NCBI GenBank assembly: GCA_020638905.1
Contig: JACKHP010000007.1
Span: 1 to 64,000 of the forward strand
Source of the DNA: Planctomycetota bacterium
Lineage (GTDB): Bacteria > Planctomycetota > B15-G4
DNA: 64,000 nt
Direction: 5' to 3'
Part shown: positions 9,403-17,004 of the stretch, in pieces
Layout: each line of letters opens with the position of its first letter
Position numbering within the stretch: the first letter of the stretch is position 1
Notes under the pieces: generated by a model
Database searches by the model: none
The model's input: only the letters and a program-made list of their open reading frames with translations
What the model was told of the DNA's origin: nothing
Position numbers and translations under genes: made by a program

Positions 9403-9839
9403 TGCGCACGCTGATCGCCGCGTGTCTGCTGCTGGCCGTCGGCTGCGGGCTCGTCCCGCCGGCGCCGATCGACTTCCGGATCTACCCGCTCGACGACGTG
9501 CCGCCGAGCGAGGCGCGCGAGCTCGTGCGCGGCGTGGTGCACGACGTGTTCACCGCACGCTTCGGTGGCGGCTTCGGCATGAGCGTCGACGGAGAGCTCG
9601 GCAACCTCGTGGCCGGTCCCGTCGAAGAGGGACAGAAGCGCCTCACGCTCTACGTGACGTTCACGCCGCGCGGCGCGGGCACCGACCTCGAGATGCTCGC
9701 GCTCGTCGAGTCGATGGGGCGCGCAGACACCGGCATGGTCGGCTGGGGCGATCCCAAGATGGACGTGTACTTCGAGGAGAAGGTCTACCAGGCCGTGCTC
9801 CAGGCCCAGCTCGACGGACGCACCGGGGCGCCCCGATGA
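9399..9839 (+). CDS. Small lipoprotein of unknown function
   Basis: 146 residues. The start MMRTLIAACLLLAVGC gives a signal peptide with lipobox AVGC (C16), so the mature protein is probably lipidated. The mature domain is about 110 residues of mixed alpha/beta (RIYPLDDVPPSEARELVRGVV, then TLYVTFTPRGAGTDLEMLALV, ending in YFEEKVYQAVLQAQLDG), a pattern common in uncharacterised envelope lipoproteins. The ATG at 9399 overlaps the GH2 stop, and its own TGA overlaps the ATG of the sulfatase-like gene, so three adjacent exported proteins are translationally coupled. No catalytic residues are recognisable. Confidence 0.75.
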   Translation: MMRTLIAACLLLAVGCGLVPPAPIDFRIYPLDDVPPSEARELVRGVVHDVFTARFGGGFGMSVDGELGNLVAGPVEEGQKRLTLYVTFTPRGAGTDLEMLALVESMGRADTGMVGWGDPKMDVYFEEKVYQAVLQAQLDGRTGAPR

Positions 9840-12358
9840 GACGCGCGTCGGTCCTGGCGCTGTTCTTCCTCGTCGGACTCGCGGCGGCCTGGCTGCTGCG
9901 TGAACCTCCCGGCCCGCCCGGCGGGCGCAGCGTGATGCTGCTCGAGCCGGGACGCGTCGAACTGCTCGAGGGCTTCTCGGGCCATCCCGAGCTGCGCCTG
10001 TGGCAGGACCACACCGGACGCAACCCCGATCGCGACGAGCTCGCGCTGATCGTCCCGCGCAGCGGGCGCCTGCGCTGGACGGTGGCGGGAGGCGGCACGC
10101 TGCACGTCGCACTCGCGCGTTGGCAGCTCGGTCCCGCGGGCGACGCCTCGGCCGCGCACGCGTCGGTCGTCGTGCGCTGCGGCGACGCGTTGAATCGCAC
10201 GGAGTTCTCGCTCGACGCCCTCGCCCCGGCGCCCGACGCGGACGCGACGACCGAGCGCGAGGGTCCGCCGAGCCACGTGACGCTGCCCCTCTCCGAAGGC
10301 GAGTGGACGCTCGAGATCGCCACGAGCTCGCCGGACGGCGTGCCCGAGGGCGCGTACGTCTCGCTGCTCTCCCCGTGGGTCGAGCGCGACGCGCCGCTGC
10401 TCGAGTCGCCGCTGCGTCCCGAGGGCTACGACGCGAGCCAATGGCTCACGGCGCAGCTCGCCGCGCCGGGCGACCCGGTGCCGTTCGGCGAGCGGCTGAC
10501 CGGTTCGGCCGACGCGCCCGACGTCGAAGCCGTGTCCGTCCCGGCGCTCGAGGACGCGGGTGCGTTCACGGGCGAGACCGGACGCCACGCGCTGGCGTTC
10601 GTCGGCGACGCGTCGTTCGAGTGCGAGGTCGCGCTCGCCGCGGGCGCCGAGCTGCGCGGCGCGCTCGCGCTCGACGCGCGCCTGCCCGACGGCGTGCGCG
10701 GCGCGCTCGCGGTCTCGCTCGACGGCGTGCCGCTCGCCACGCTGCCCGTGACGTCGAAGGTCTGGACGCCCGTCGCGCTCCCGCTGCCCGGCACGGGACG
10801 CCACGCGCTGCGCCTGGCGCTCGTCGCCGAGCCGTTCGAGCCGGCGTTCGTCGATCGCCGCGAGCCCGACCTGACCCTCGGCGTCGAGGTGCCCGTGCGA
10901 TGGAAGGTCGGCGTGCTGCGCGCGGGCTTCGCGGCCGCGCGCGTCGACGTCCCGCGCGCGCTCGAGCGACGCGCGGACTCGGCGTCGCGTCCTTCGGTGC
11001 TCGTGCTGCACTGCGAGACGCTGCGCGCCGACGTGCTCGCGGCGTACGGCGGCGATCCGGCGGTGGCGCCCAACCTCACGGCGCTCGCGAACGTGTCGAC
11101 GCGCTACGTCCACGCCATCGCCCCCAGCTCGTGGACGCTGCCCAGCACGGCCACGCTGCTCACCGGACTGATGCCGTCGTCGCACGGCGTGCTCGACCAC
11201 GACCGCGCGGTGCTGCCCGACGCGCTCACGACCCTCGCGGAGCGCGCGCGCGCCGCGGGCGTGACCACGAACGCCGTCGTGACGAACGACCTGCTGCGTC
11301 CCGACGCGGGGTACGCGCGCGGCTTCGACACCTACGCCTACGTGCCGTACGCGAACGCGCGCCAGGTGGCGCACCTGGCCGAGGCGCTCCTGCTCGAGAA
11401 CCGCGGACGCCAGACGCTCACCGTCCTGCACCTCTGGGATCCGCACGCGGAGTACAACGCACCCGGCGAGTGGCGCGACCGCTTCGTCGAACCGGGGCTG
11501 CGGTCGCTCGACGTGCTCGCCGCGACCCAGCGCGTCACCGCGCGGCTCCTGGCCGCCGACCCGATCGCGCCCGACGAGGACGACGTGCGCTTCCTGCACG
11601 GACGCTACCTGGGCGACGTGGCGTACCTCGATCACCGACTGGGCGAGCTGTTCACCTTCCTCGACGCCCACGGGCTGACGGAGCACCTCGCGGTGATCCT
11701 GACCGCCGACCACGGCGAGGAGTTCCTGGAGCACGGCCTGCTGGGACACGGCAGCCAGCTCTTCGACGAGACCGTGCGCGTGCCGCTGCTCGTCGCGCCG
11801 CCGGGCGCGCTCGTGGGCTGGGCGCGGGGCCGTCCCGAGGCGCCCACGGACGACGCGCAGGTCGTCGAGCGCGTGGCGAGCACCGCCGGTCTGGCGTCCG
11901 AGATCCTCGAGCTGCTCGACGTGCCGGTGCGCGGCGAAGACGGCGCGCCGCCGCTCGTCACGGCCACGAGTCGCGCGCTGGGGACGGCCTTCACCGAGAC
12001 CGACAAGGGACTCGCCCGGGGTCTCGGCGGCGACATCCTGCGGCGTCCGCTGCGGGCCCTGCGCAGCGACGACTTCCTGCTCGTCGAGCGGCTGGCGCTG
12101 AGCGACGACGAGGCCACGCAGGTCTGCCTGTACGACCTGCGCGACGACCCGGGAGCCCACGTCCCGCTGCGTCCCGAAGGCGACCGGGCCCGGGCGCTGG
12201 TCGACGAGCTGAAGCGGCGCATCGGGTTCTGCGAGCAGCACCGGGTGCGGGCGCCGTCGGCGGGGGGCGACTCCGAGCGCCTCGACGCCCTGAAGGCCCT
12301 CGGCTACGTGGGCGAGGCCGGAAGCACGGGTTCGACGCCCGACTGCTCCGAGAACTGA
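9836..12358 (+). CDS. Membrane-anchored sulfatase/alkaline-phosphatase-superfamily enzyme with Thr at the nucleophile position
   Basis: 840 residues. An N-terminal signal anchor (ASVLALFFLVGLAAAWLL) is followed by about 330 residues of beta-sandwich-like sequence. The catalytic domain starts near residue 385 (SVLVLHCETLRADVLAAYGG). Superfamily hallmarks are present: APSSWTLPSTATLLTGL, LHLWDPHAEYN, ILTADHGEEFLEHGLLGHG. In true sulfatases the first motif reads C/S-x-P-x-R, with the Cys or Ser converted to formylglycine. Here T434 replaces it and the Arg is also lost. Thr is the usual nucleophile in phosphoglycerol and phosphoethanolamine transferases of this superfamily, so a phospho-transferase or phosphodiesterase role is possible. 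Automatic labels will read 'sulfatase'. The ATG overlaps the upstream lipoprotein stop. Confidence 0.8.
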   Translation: MRRASVLALFFLVGLAAAWLLREPPGPPGGRSVMLLEPGRVELLEGFSGHPELRLWQDHTGRNPDRDELALIVPRSGRLRWTVAGGGTLHVALARWQLGPAGDASAAHASVVVRCGDALNRTEFSLDALAPAPDADATTEREGPPSHVTLPLSEGEWTLEIATSSPDGVPEGAYVSLLSPWVERDAPLLESPLRPEGYDASQWLTAQLAAPGDPVPFGERLTGSADAPDVEAVSVPALEDAGAFTGETGRHALAFVGDASFECEVALAAGAELRGALALDARLPDGVRGALAVSLDGVPLATLPVTSKVWTPVALPLPGTGRHALRLALVAEPFEPAFVDRREPDLTLGVEVPVRWKVGVLRAGFAAARVDVPRALERRADSASRPSVLVLHCETLRADVLAAYGGDPAVAPNLTALANVSTRYVHAIAPSSWTLPSTATLLTGLMPSSHGVLDHDRAVLPDALTTLAERARAAGVTTNAVVTNDLLRPDAGYARGFDTYAYVPYANARQVAHLAEALLLENRGRQTLTVLHLWDPHAEYNAPGEWRDRFVEPGLRSLDVLAATQRVTARLLAADPIAPDEDDVRFLHGRYLGDVAYLDHRLGELFTFLDAHGLTEHLAVILTADHGEEFLEHGLLGHGSQLFDETVRVPLLVAPPGALVGWARGRPEAPTDDAQVVERVASTAGLASEILELLDVPVRGEDGAPPLVTATSRALGTAFTETDKGLARGLGGDILRRPLRALRSDDFLLVERLALSDDEATQVCLYDLRDDPGAHVPLRPEGDRARALVDELKRRIGFCEQHRVRAPSAGGDSERLDALKALGYVGEAGSTGSTPDCSEN

Positions 12359-12399
12359 GGCGCACGGGCGCGCCGTCCGTCGGCTCGCCGCCTCTGCGG

Positions 12400-12431
12400 A
12401 CGTCGGGCGGGCCCGCCCGCCCCGCCGACGT
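12400..12431. terminator. GC-rich inverted repeat downstream of the sulfatase-like gene, weak terminator candidate
   Basis: ACGTCGG at 12400-12406 pairs with CCGACGT at 12425-12431. The loop itself contains a GCGGGC/GCCCGC palindrome. It lies 40 bp after the upstream stop and 70 bp before the purA promoter candidate. There is no T-tract, and GC-rich inverted repeats are expected by chance at this composition, so this is tentative. Confidence 0.25.
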
Positions 12432-12501
12432 GCCGCGGGCACCCGCGGGGGACGTGCCCCGGCGCCGCGCCGACGCCACGAGCCTGGGGACTCCGCCCGC
12501 C

Positions 12502-12530
12502 TTGCCCGGAGGGCCCGGCCGACTTAAGGT
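12502..12530 (+). promoter_or_regulatory. Candidate housekeeping-sigma promoter for purA
   Basis: TTGCCC (12502-12507), 17-bp spacer, TAAGGT (12525-12530). It ends 35 bp before the purA ATG. Matches are 4/6 and 3/6 to the classical hexamers. The same -35 hexamer occurs before rpmB, and the AT-rich -10 stands out in very GC-rich DNA. Confidence 0.4.
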
Positions 12531-12565
12531 GCCCCGTTCCCTCCCCCCAGGATGTCCAAGCCGAG

Positions 12566-13849
12566 ATGCCGGCCACCAGCGTGATCGGAGCCCAGTGGGG
12601 CGACGAAGGGAAGGGCAAGGTCATCGACCTGATCGCCGATCGGGCCGACGTGGTCGTGCGCTTCCAGGGCGGCGCGAACGCCGGTCACACCGTGATCGTC
12701 GAGGGGGTGAAGTTCGTCTTCCACCTGTTGCCGTCGGGCGTGCTGCACCCCGGCAAGCTCAACGTGCTGGGCAACGGCGTGGTCGTCGACCCGGCCGTGC
12801 TGCTCGACGAGGTGGGCCAGTTCGAGTCGCGCGGCATCTCCCTCGAGGGACGGCTCGTGGTCTCGGGCGCGGCGCACTGCGTGCTGCCGTACCACCGCGT
12901 GCTCGACCAGCTGCGCGAGGGCGAGAAGGCCGGTGTGGCCATCGGCACCACCGGGCGCGGCATCGGTCCGGCGTACGCCGACAAGGCCAACCGCTGCGGC
13001 ATCCGGGCCTGGGACCTGGTCGACGAGGGACGGCTGCGCGCGCGCCTGGCGGCCAACGTCGACGACAAGAACAAGGTCATCACGCGCCTCTACGGCGCCC
13101 CGCCGCTCGACTTCGACGAGATCTTCGACCTGGCCCGCGACCAGGGTCGGCGGTTGCGATCCCTGGTGAAGGACACGGGCGCGGTCCTGCGGCGCGCGTT
13201 GCGCGAGGGCCAGCACGTCTTCTTCGAGGGCGCCCAGGGCGTCATGCTCGACATCGACCACGGCACGTACCCGTTCGTCACGTCGAGCAACGCCGACTCG
13301 CTCGGCATCGCCGCCGGCGCGGGCATCTCGCCGCGCGAGATCGGACACCAGATCGGCGTCACGAAGGCCTACTGCACCCGGGTCGGCGCGGGTCCCTTCC
13401 CGTCGGAACTGCACGACGAGCGCGGCGAGCAGTTGCGCGAGGGCGGCAGCGAATTCGGCGCCACGACGGGGCGTCCCAGGCGATGCGGCTGGTTCGACGT
13501 GCCCGCGGCGCGCTACGCGGCGGCCCTGTGCGCCTTCGACGGCCTCGCGATCACGAAGCTCGACGTGCTCTCGGGCTTCGACGAGGTGGGCCTCGTGACC
13601 GCCTACGAGATCGACGGCCGGACCGTCGACGAATACCCGGTCGACACGCCGCTCATTGAACGCGCGCGTCCGATCGTCAAGATGTTCCCCGGGTGGAGCG
13701 AGGACGTGAGGTCGGTGCGCTCGTTCGCCGATCTGCCCCCCGCGGCCCGATCGTTCGTCGAGGAGATCTGCGCGCGCGTCGGCGTGCCGTGGGAGATCCT
13801 CTCGGTCGGTCCCGGTCGCGAGTCCACCATGTTCCGGGAGCCGTCATGA
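12566..13849 (+). CDS. purA: Adenylosuccinate synthetase
   Basis: 427 residues, the normal bacterial length. It joins IMP and aspartate using GTP to make adenylosuccinate, the first committed step to AMP. The N-terminal GTP-binding signature QWGDEGKGK is at residues 10-18, followed by GGANAGHT. GTTGRGIGPAYADK, the family's second signature, is near residue 128. GVTKAYCTRVGAGPFPSEL and STGRPR-type loop residues (TTGRPRRCGWFD) are present. The ATG at 12566 is the only start that keeps the conserved N-terminus; an ATG at 12552 is out of frame. Its stop overlaps the uppS start, so purine synthesis is the first gene of an envelope-biogenesis run. Confidence 0.97.
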   Translation: MPATSVIGAQWGDEGKGKVIDLIADRADVVVRFQGGANAGHTVIVEGVKFVFHLLPSGVLHPGKLNVLGNGVVVDPAVLLDEVGQFESRGISLEGRLVVSGAAHCVLPYHRVLDQLREGEKAGVAIGTTGRGIGPAYADKANRCGIRAWDLVDEGRLRARLAANVDDKNKVITRLYGAPPLDFDEIFDLARDQGRRLRSLVKDTGAVLRRALREGQHVFFEGAQGVMLDIDHGTYPFVTSSNADSLGIAAGAGISPREIGHQIGVTKAYCTRVGAGPFPSELHDERGEQLREGGSEFGATTGRPRRCGWFDVPAARYAAALCAFDGLAITKLDVLSGFDEVGLVTAYEIDGRTVDEYPVDTPLIERARPIVKMFPGWSEDVRSVRSFADLPPAARSFVEEICARVGVPWEILSVGPGRESTMFREPS

Positions 13850-14592
13850 CCGATCTCGATCCGGCGAAGCTGCCGCGCCACCTGGCGATCATCATGGACG
13901 GCAACGGGCGCTGGGCCCAGCGCCAGGGCCTGGTGCGCACGTCGGGACACGAGCGCGGGGCCGACACGATCCGGCTGATCACGACCGAGTGCGCCAAGCG
14001 GGGGCTCGAGCAGCTCACGCTGTACGCCTTCAGCGCCGAGAACTGGAAGCGCCCGCGGGCCGAGATCCAGTTCCTGATGCGGCTGCTCAAGAAGTTCCTG
14101 ATCCGCGAGCGTCCCACGCTCATGGAGAACGACGTGCGCCTGACGGCCATCGGGCGTCTCGACGACCTGCCCGGACCGGCGCGCGCCGAGCTCGACCGCT
14201 CGATGCAGCTCACCGCGGGCAACGGCGGCCTGAACCTGTGCCTCGCGCTCTCGTACGGCGGGCGCGCCGAGATCGTCGACGCGGCGCGGGCGCTCGCGCG
14301 CGAGGTGGCCGCAGGACGCATGCGTCCCGACGACATCGACGAGGAGTCGATCGCCCAGCGCCTCTACCAGCCGGGGCCCGACCCCGACCTGCTCGTGCGC
14401 ACCGCGGGCGAGATGCGCGTGAGCAACTTCCTCCTGTGGCAGGTGAGCTACGCCGAGATCTACGTGACCGACGCGTGCTGGCCCGAGTTCGACCTGGTCG
14501 AGCTGCACAAGGCGTTCGCGGCCTACGCGGGTCGCACGCGCAAGTACGGCGGCCTGGTCGACCCGGCGCCGGCCTCGTTGCAGCGGAGGTGA
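13846..14592 (+). CDS. uppS: Isoprenyl (undecaprenyl) diphosphate synthase, cis-prenyltransferase
   Basis: 248 residues. It makes the C55 (or similar) lipid carrier for peptidoglycan and O-antigen by cis-condensation of IPP. The N-terminal LAIIMDGNGRWAQRQG carries the catalytic Asp of the cis-prenyltransferase family. The conserved GHERGADTIR, LTLYAFSAENWKRP and, near the C-terminus, DPDLLVRTAGEMRVSNFLLWQ...EIYVTD motifs are all present. In most homologues the last motif has RTSGE; here it is RTAGE. The ATG at 13846 overlaps the purA stop. The gene end contains the GGAGGT that serves as Shine-Dalgarno for cdsA. Confidence 0.97.
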   Translation: MTDLDPAKLPRHLAIIMDGNGRWAQRQGLVRTSGHERGADTIRLITTECAKRGLEQLTLYAFSAENWKRPRAEIQFLMRLLKKFLIRERPTLMENDVRLTAIGRLDDLPGPARAELDRSMQLTAGNGGLNLCLALSYGGRAEIVDAARALAREVAAGRMRPDDIDEESIAQRLYQPGPDPDLLVRTAGEMRVSNFLLWQVSYAEIYVTDACWPEFDLVELHKAFAAYAGRTRKYGGLVDPAPASLQRR

Positions 14593-14599
14593 CGGCGGC

Positions 14600-15472
14600 G
14601 TGCTCGGACGCATCGTCCGCGGGCTGACGATCCTCGCCATCGTCCTCGGCGCACACCACCTCGACGCGTCCCGTCCAGGCGAGCCGGCGTGGGCGCTGCT
14701 CTCGTTGGGCGTGCTCGTCGCGCTGGCCGCGCTGGCCGAGCTGCTCGCGATGGGCGGTGCGAGCGCGCCGCGCCGCAACGTCGGGTTGCTCGCCGGCGTC
14801 GCCTGGATGGCGCTCGTGGTCGCCGCGGGCCTGCGTCCGACGTGGGTGCCGGTCGAGGTCGGCGACCTGCTCGCCGCCGCGTCCCTGGCTGCCGGCGCGT
14901 ATCTCGCGCTGCAGCTGCGGCACGGGCCGCAGGCGTCCACCGGGAGGCTCACCGAGAGCCTCTGGTTCGGCGTGCCCTACGTCGCGGGGCTGGGCGGCTT
15001 CTGTGCGCTGCTCGCCGCGGGCAACATCGAACTCGTGCTCGCGGCGGTGCTCGTCTCGAAGGCGTCCGACGTGGGCGCGTACTTCACCGGCAAGTCCGTC
15101 GGGCGCCACAAGCTCTCGCCGCGCGTGAGTCCGGGCAAGACGATCGAGGGCGCGGTGGGCGGCGTGCTGCTGTCGGCCGCGGCGGGCGCGTGGCTGCTGA
15201 GTGGCGTCCTGTTGCGCGCCGACGCCGGCGGAGCCGACGTGCACCTGTCCGGAGGCCCGTGGGGTGGTGCGCTGGCCGGCGCGGTCCTCGGCGCGCTGGC
15301 GGTGTTGTCCGACCTGGCCGAGTCGCTGCTCAAGCGCTCGCGCGGCGTGAAGGACAGCGGGAAGACCTTCGGCGAGTCGGGTGGCTTCCTCGACCTGGTC
15401 GATTCGCTGCTGTTGGTGGGCCCCGTGACGCTGGCCTATACTGCGCTCCTCGGCGGTTACCACGCTCCCTGA
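14600..15472 (+). CDS. cdsA: Phosphatidate cytidylyltransferase (CDP-diglyceride synthase)
   Basis: 290 residues, polytopic inner-membrane enzyme that makes CDP-diacylglycerol for all phospholipids. Several hydrophobic segments fill the first 150 residues. The family signature near the C-terminus is clear: SDLAESLLKRSRGVKDSGKTFGESGGFLDLVDSLL. An upstream VSKASDVGAYFTGKSVGRHKL block is also typical. In most homologues the signature reads KDSGxxxPGHGGxxDRxDS; here it is GESGGFLDLVDS, so the HG and the DR are altered. The start is GTG at 14600, supported by GGAGGT at 14585-14590. It follows uppS by 7 bp, the same pair order as in many bacteria. Confidence 0.93.
   Translation: MLGRIVRGLTILAIVLGAHHLDASRPGEPAWALLSLGVLVALAALAELLAMGGASAPRRNVGLLAGVAWMALVVAAGLRPTWVPVEVGDLLAAASLAAGAYLALQLRHGPQASTGRLTESLWFGVPYVAGLGGFCALLAAGNIELVLAAVLVSKASDVGAYFTGKSVGRHKLSPRVSPGKTIEGAVGGVLLSAAAGAWLLSGVLLRADAGGADVHLSGGPWGGALAGAVLGALAVLSDLAESLLKRSRGVKDSGKTFGESGGFLDLVDSLLLVGPVTLAYTALLGGYHAP
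15413..15443 (+). promoter_or_regulatory. Possible internal promoter in the 3' end of cdsA, ahead of phoH
   Basis: TATACT at 15438-15443 is a 5/6 match to a -10 box, unusual in such GC-rich coding sequence. A weak TTGGTG lies at 15413-15418, with a 19-bp spacer that is longer than ideal. It would start transcripts about 50 bp before phoH, which has no visible Shine-Dalgarno. Confidence 0.25.
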
Positions 15473-15499
15473 CGGACGGCCCCTTCTGCGCGCGCGCCC

Positions 15500-16480
15500 A
15501 TGAGCCTGACCGTTCCCCTGCACTCCCACGACGAGGAACGGACCCTGCTCGGTGAGCGCGACAGCCACGCGCGCGCCATCCGCAACCGCTTCGGCGTCGT
15601 GCTCACCGTCCGCAAGGGACGCGTCGTGGTCGACGGCGACGAGGCCGACACGGCCGACGCGATGGTCGTGATCAAGCGCGTGCTCGACCACATCCGCACC
15701 CATGGCGAGATCGACGACCTCGTCTTCGAGCGCATGCTCGACGAGGGGCGCGCGACGACTCCGGTGGCGCCGGTCGACGACGGGCAGCTCCAGGGCGGAG
15801 GACGCGGCCAGCTGCTGCCGGCCGGCGTGGTGGCCAAGACCCGCGGGCAGGACCAGTACATCCGCACGATGCAGCGCGAGACGATCACGTTCGCGATCGG
15901 TCCGGCGGGCACGGGCAAGACGTACCTCGCGGCGGCGGTGGCCATCGGCGCGCTCAAGGCGGGCACGTTCCGCAAGCTCGTGCTCGTACGTCCGGCGGTC
16001 GAGGCCGGCGAGCACCTGGGCTTCCTGCCGGGCGACTTCGTGGCCAAGATCAACCCGTACCTGCGTCCGCTCTACGACGCGCTCTCGGGACACCTCGAGC
16101 CGGGCAAGCTGCAGCACTTCCTCGAGAGCGACGTGATCGAGATCGCGCCGCTGGCGTACATGCGCGGACGCACGCTCGACAACGCGTTCATCATCCTCGA
16201 CGAGGCGCAGAACACGACCGGCGGGCAGATGAAGATGTTCCTGACCCGCATGGGCATGCACAGCAAGGTCGTGGTGACCGGCGACGAGACGCAGGTCGAC
16301 CTGCCGCGCAACCAGTCGTCGGGGCTGGCGCAGGCCGTGCGCCTGCTGCGCAACGTGTCGGGCATCGGCGTGGTGCGCCTCGATCGAAAGGACATCGTGC
16401 GCCACCCGCTCGTGCAGAAGATCGTCTCCGCCTACGAGCAGATGGAACGGAACGACGACGATCGTTCCGATGGCAGGTGA
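15500..16480 (+). CDS. PhoH-family ATPase (YbeZ type)
   Basis: 326 residues, cytoplasmic P-loop ATPase of the PhoH/YbeZ family. The N-terminal 110 residues form the KH-like part (RAIRNRFGVVLTVRKGRVVVDG). After this comes GPAGTGKT (Walker A, about residues 134-141), LVRPAVEAGEHLGFLPGD, and FIILDEAQNTTGGQMKMFLTRMG (Walker B and conserved downstream motif). YbeZ partners the endoribonuclease YbeY in ribosome maturation and RNA quality control. Here ybeY follows directly with a GTGA overlap, supporting the same role. The ATG at 15500 has no clear Shine-Dalgarno. Confidence 0.93.
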   Translation: MSLTVPLHSHDEERTLLGERDSHARAIRNRFGVVLTVRKGRVVVDGDEADTADAMVVIKRVLDHIRTHGEIDDLVFERMLDEGRATTPVAPVDDGQLQGGGRGQLLPAGVVAKTRGQDQYIRTMQRETITFAIGPAGTGKTYLAAAVAIGALKAGTFRKLVLVRPAVEAGEHLGFLPGDFVAKINPYLRPLYDALSGHLEPGKLQHFLESDVIEIAPLAYMRGRTLDNAFIILDEAQNTTGGQMKMFLTRMGMHSKVVVTGDETQVDLPRNQSSGLAQAVRLLRNVSGIGVVRLDRKDIVRHPLVQKIVSAYEQMERNDDDRSDGR

Positions 16481-17004
16481 TCGCGGTCACCAACCGCCAG
16501 CGAGCCGTGCCGCTGAAGGTCGCCGACGTGCGGGCGGTGGTACGCGCCGTCCACGCGGCCGAGGGCGCGGGCGCGCCGGGGATCTCGGTGGCGATCGTCG
16601 ACGACGCGACGATCCGCGAGCTGAACCGTGAGTGGCTGGGACACGACTGGGCCACCGACGCGATCGCCTTCGACTATGGCGACGATCCGTCCCCGGACGA
16701 CGTGCGCGGCGAGGTCGTCGTGTCGGCCGAGACCGCCGCCCGCGAGGCCGCCGCGCGCGGGCTCGATGCCCGCGGCGAGCTGCTGCTGTACGTGGCGCAC
16801 GGCGTCCTGCACCTGCTCGGCTGGGACGACGACACGCCCGCCCGTCGTCGCGCGATGAACGCCCGCGCCGGCGAGATCCTCGCGGGTGCCGGCCTCGCCG
16901 CCGCCGAGGGCGGCGCCCGGCCGTCGGGCGGCGCGTCGCGGTCCGGCCGCGCGTCGAAGCCGAGACCGGGCACGCGTCCCTCGCGGGGAGGGCGTGCGCG
17001 ATGA
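16477..17004 (+). CDS. ybeY: Endoribonuclease YbeY (rRNA maturation factor), variant metal site
   Basis: 175 residues. YbeY is a small zinc-dependent endoribonuclease for 16S rRNA 3' maturation and ribosome quality control. NREWLGHDWATDAIAFDY and GEVVVSAETA are family-typical. The metal-site motif is normally HGxLHLxGYDH. Here it reads HGVLHLLGWDDD: H108 and H112 are kept but the third ligand His is replaced by D118. Asp can bind zinc, so activity may persist. The C-terminus has an extra 30-residue Gly/Arg/Ser-rich tail (about 146-175) that is probably disordered and RNA-binding by charge. The GTG at 16477 overlaps the phoH stop. Confidence 0.9.
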   Translation: MIAVTNRQRAVPLKVADVRAVVRAVHAAEGAGAPGISVAIVDDATIRELNREWLGHDWATDAIAFDYGDDPSPDDVRGEVVVSAETAAREAAARGLDARGELLLYVAHGVLHLLGWDDDTPARRRAMNARAGEILAGAGLAAAEGGARPSGGASRSGRASKPRPGTRPSRGGRAR

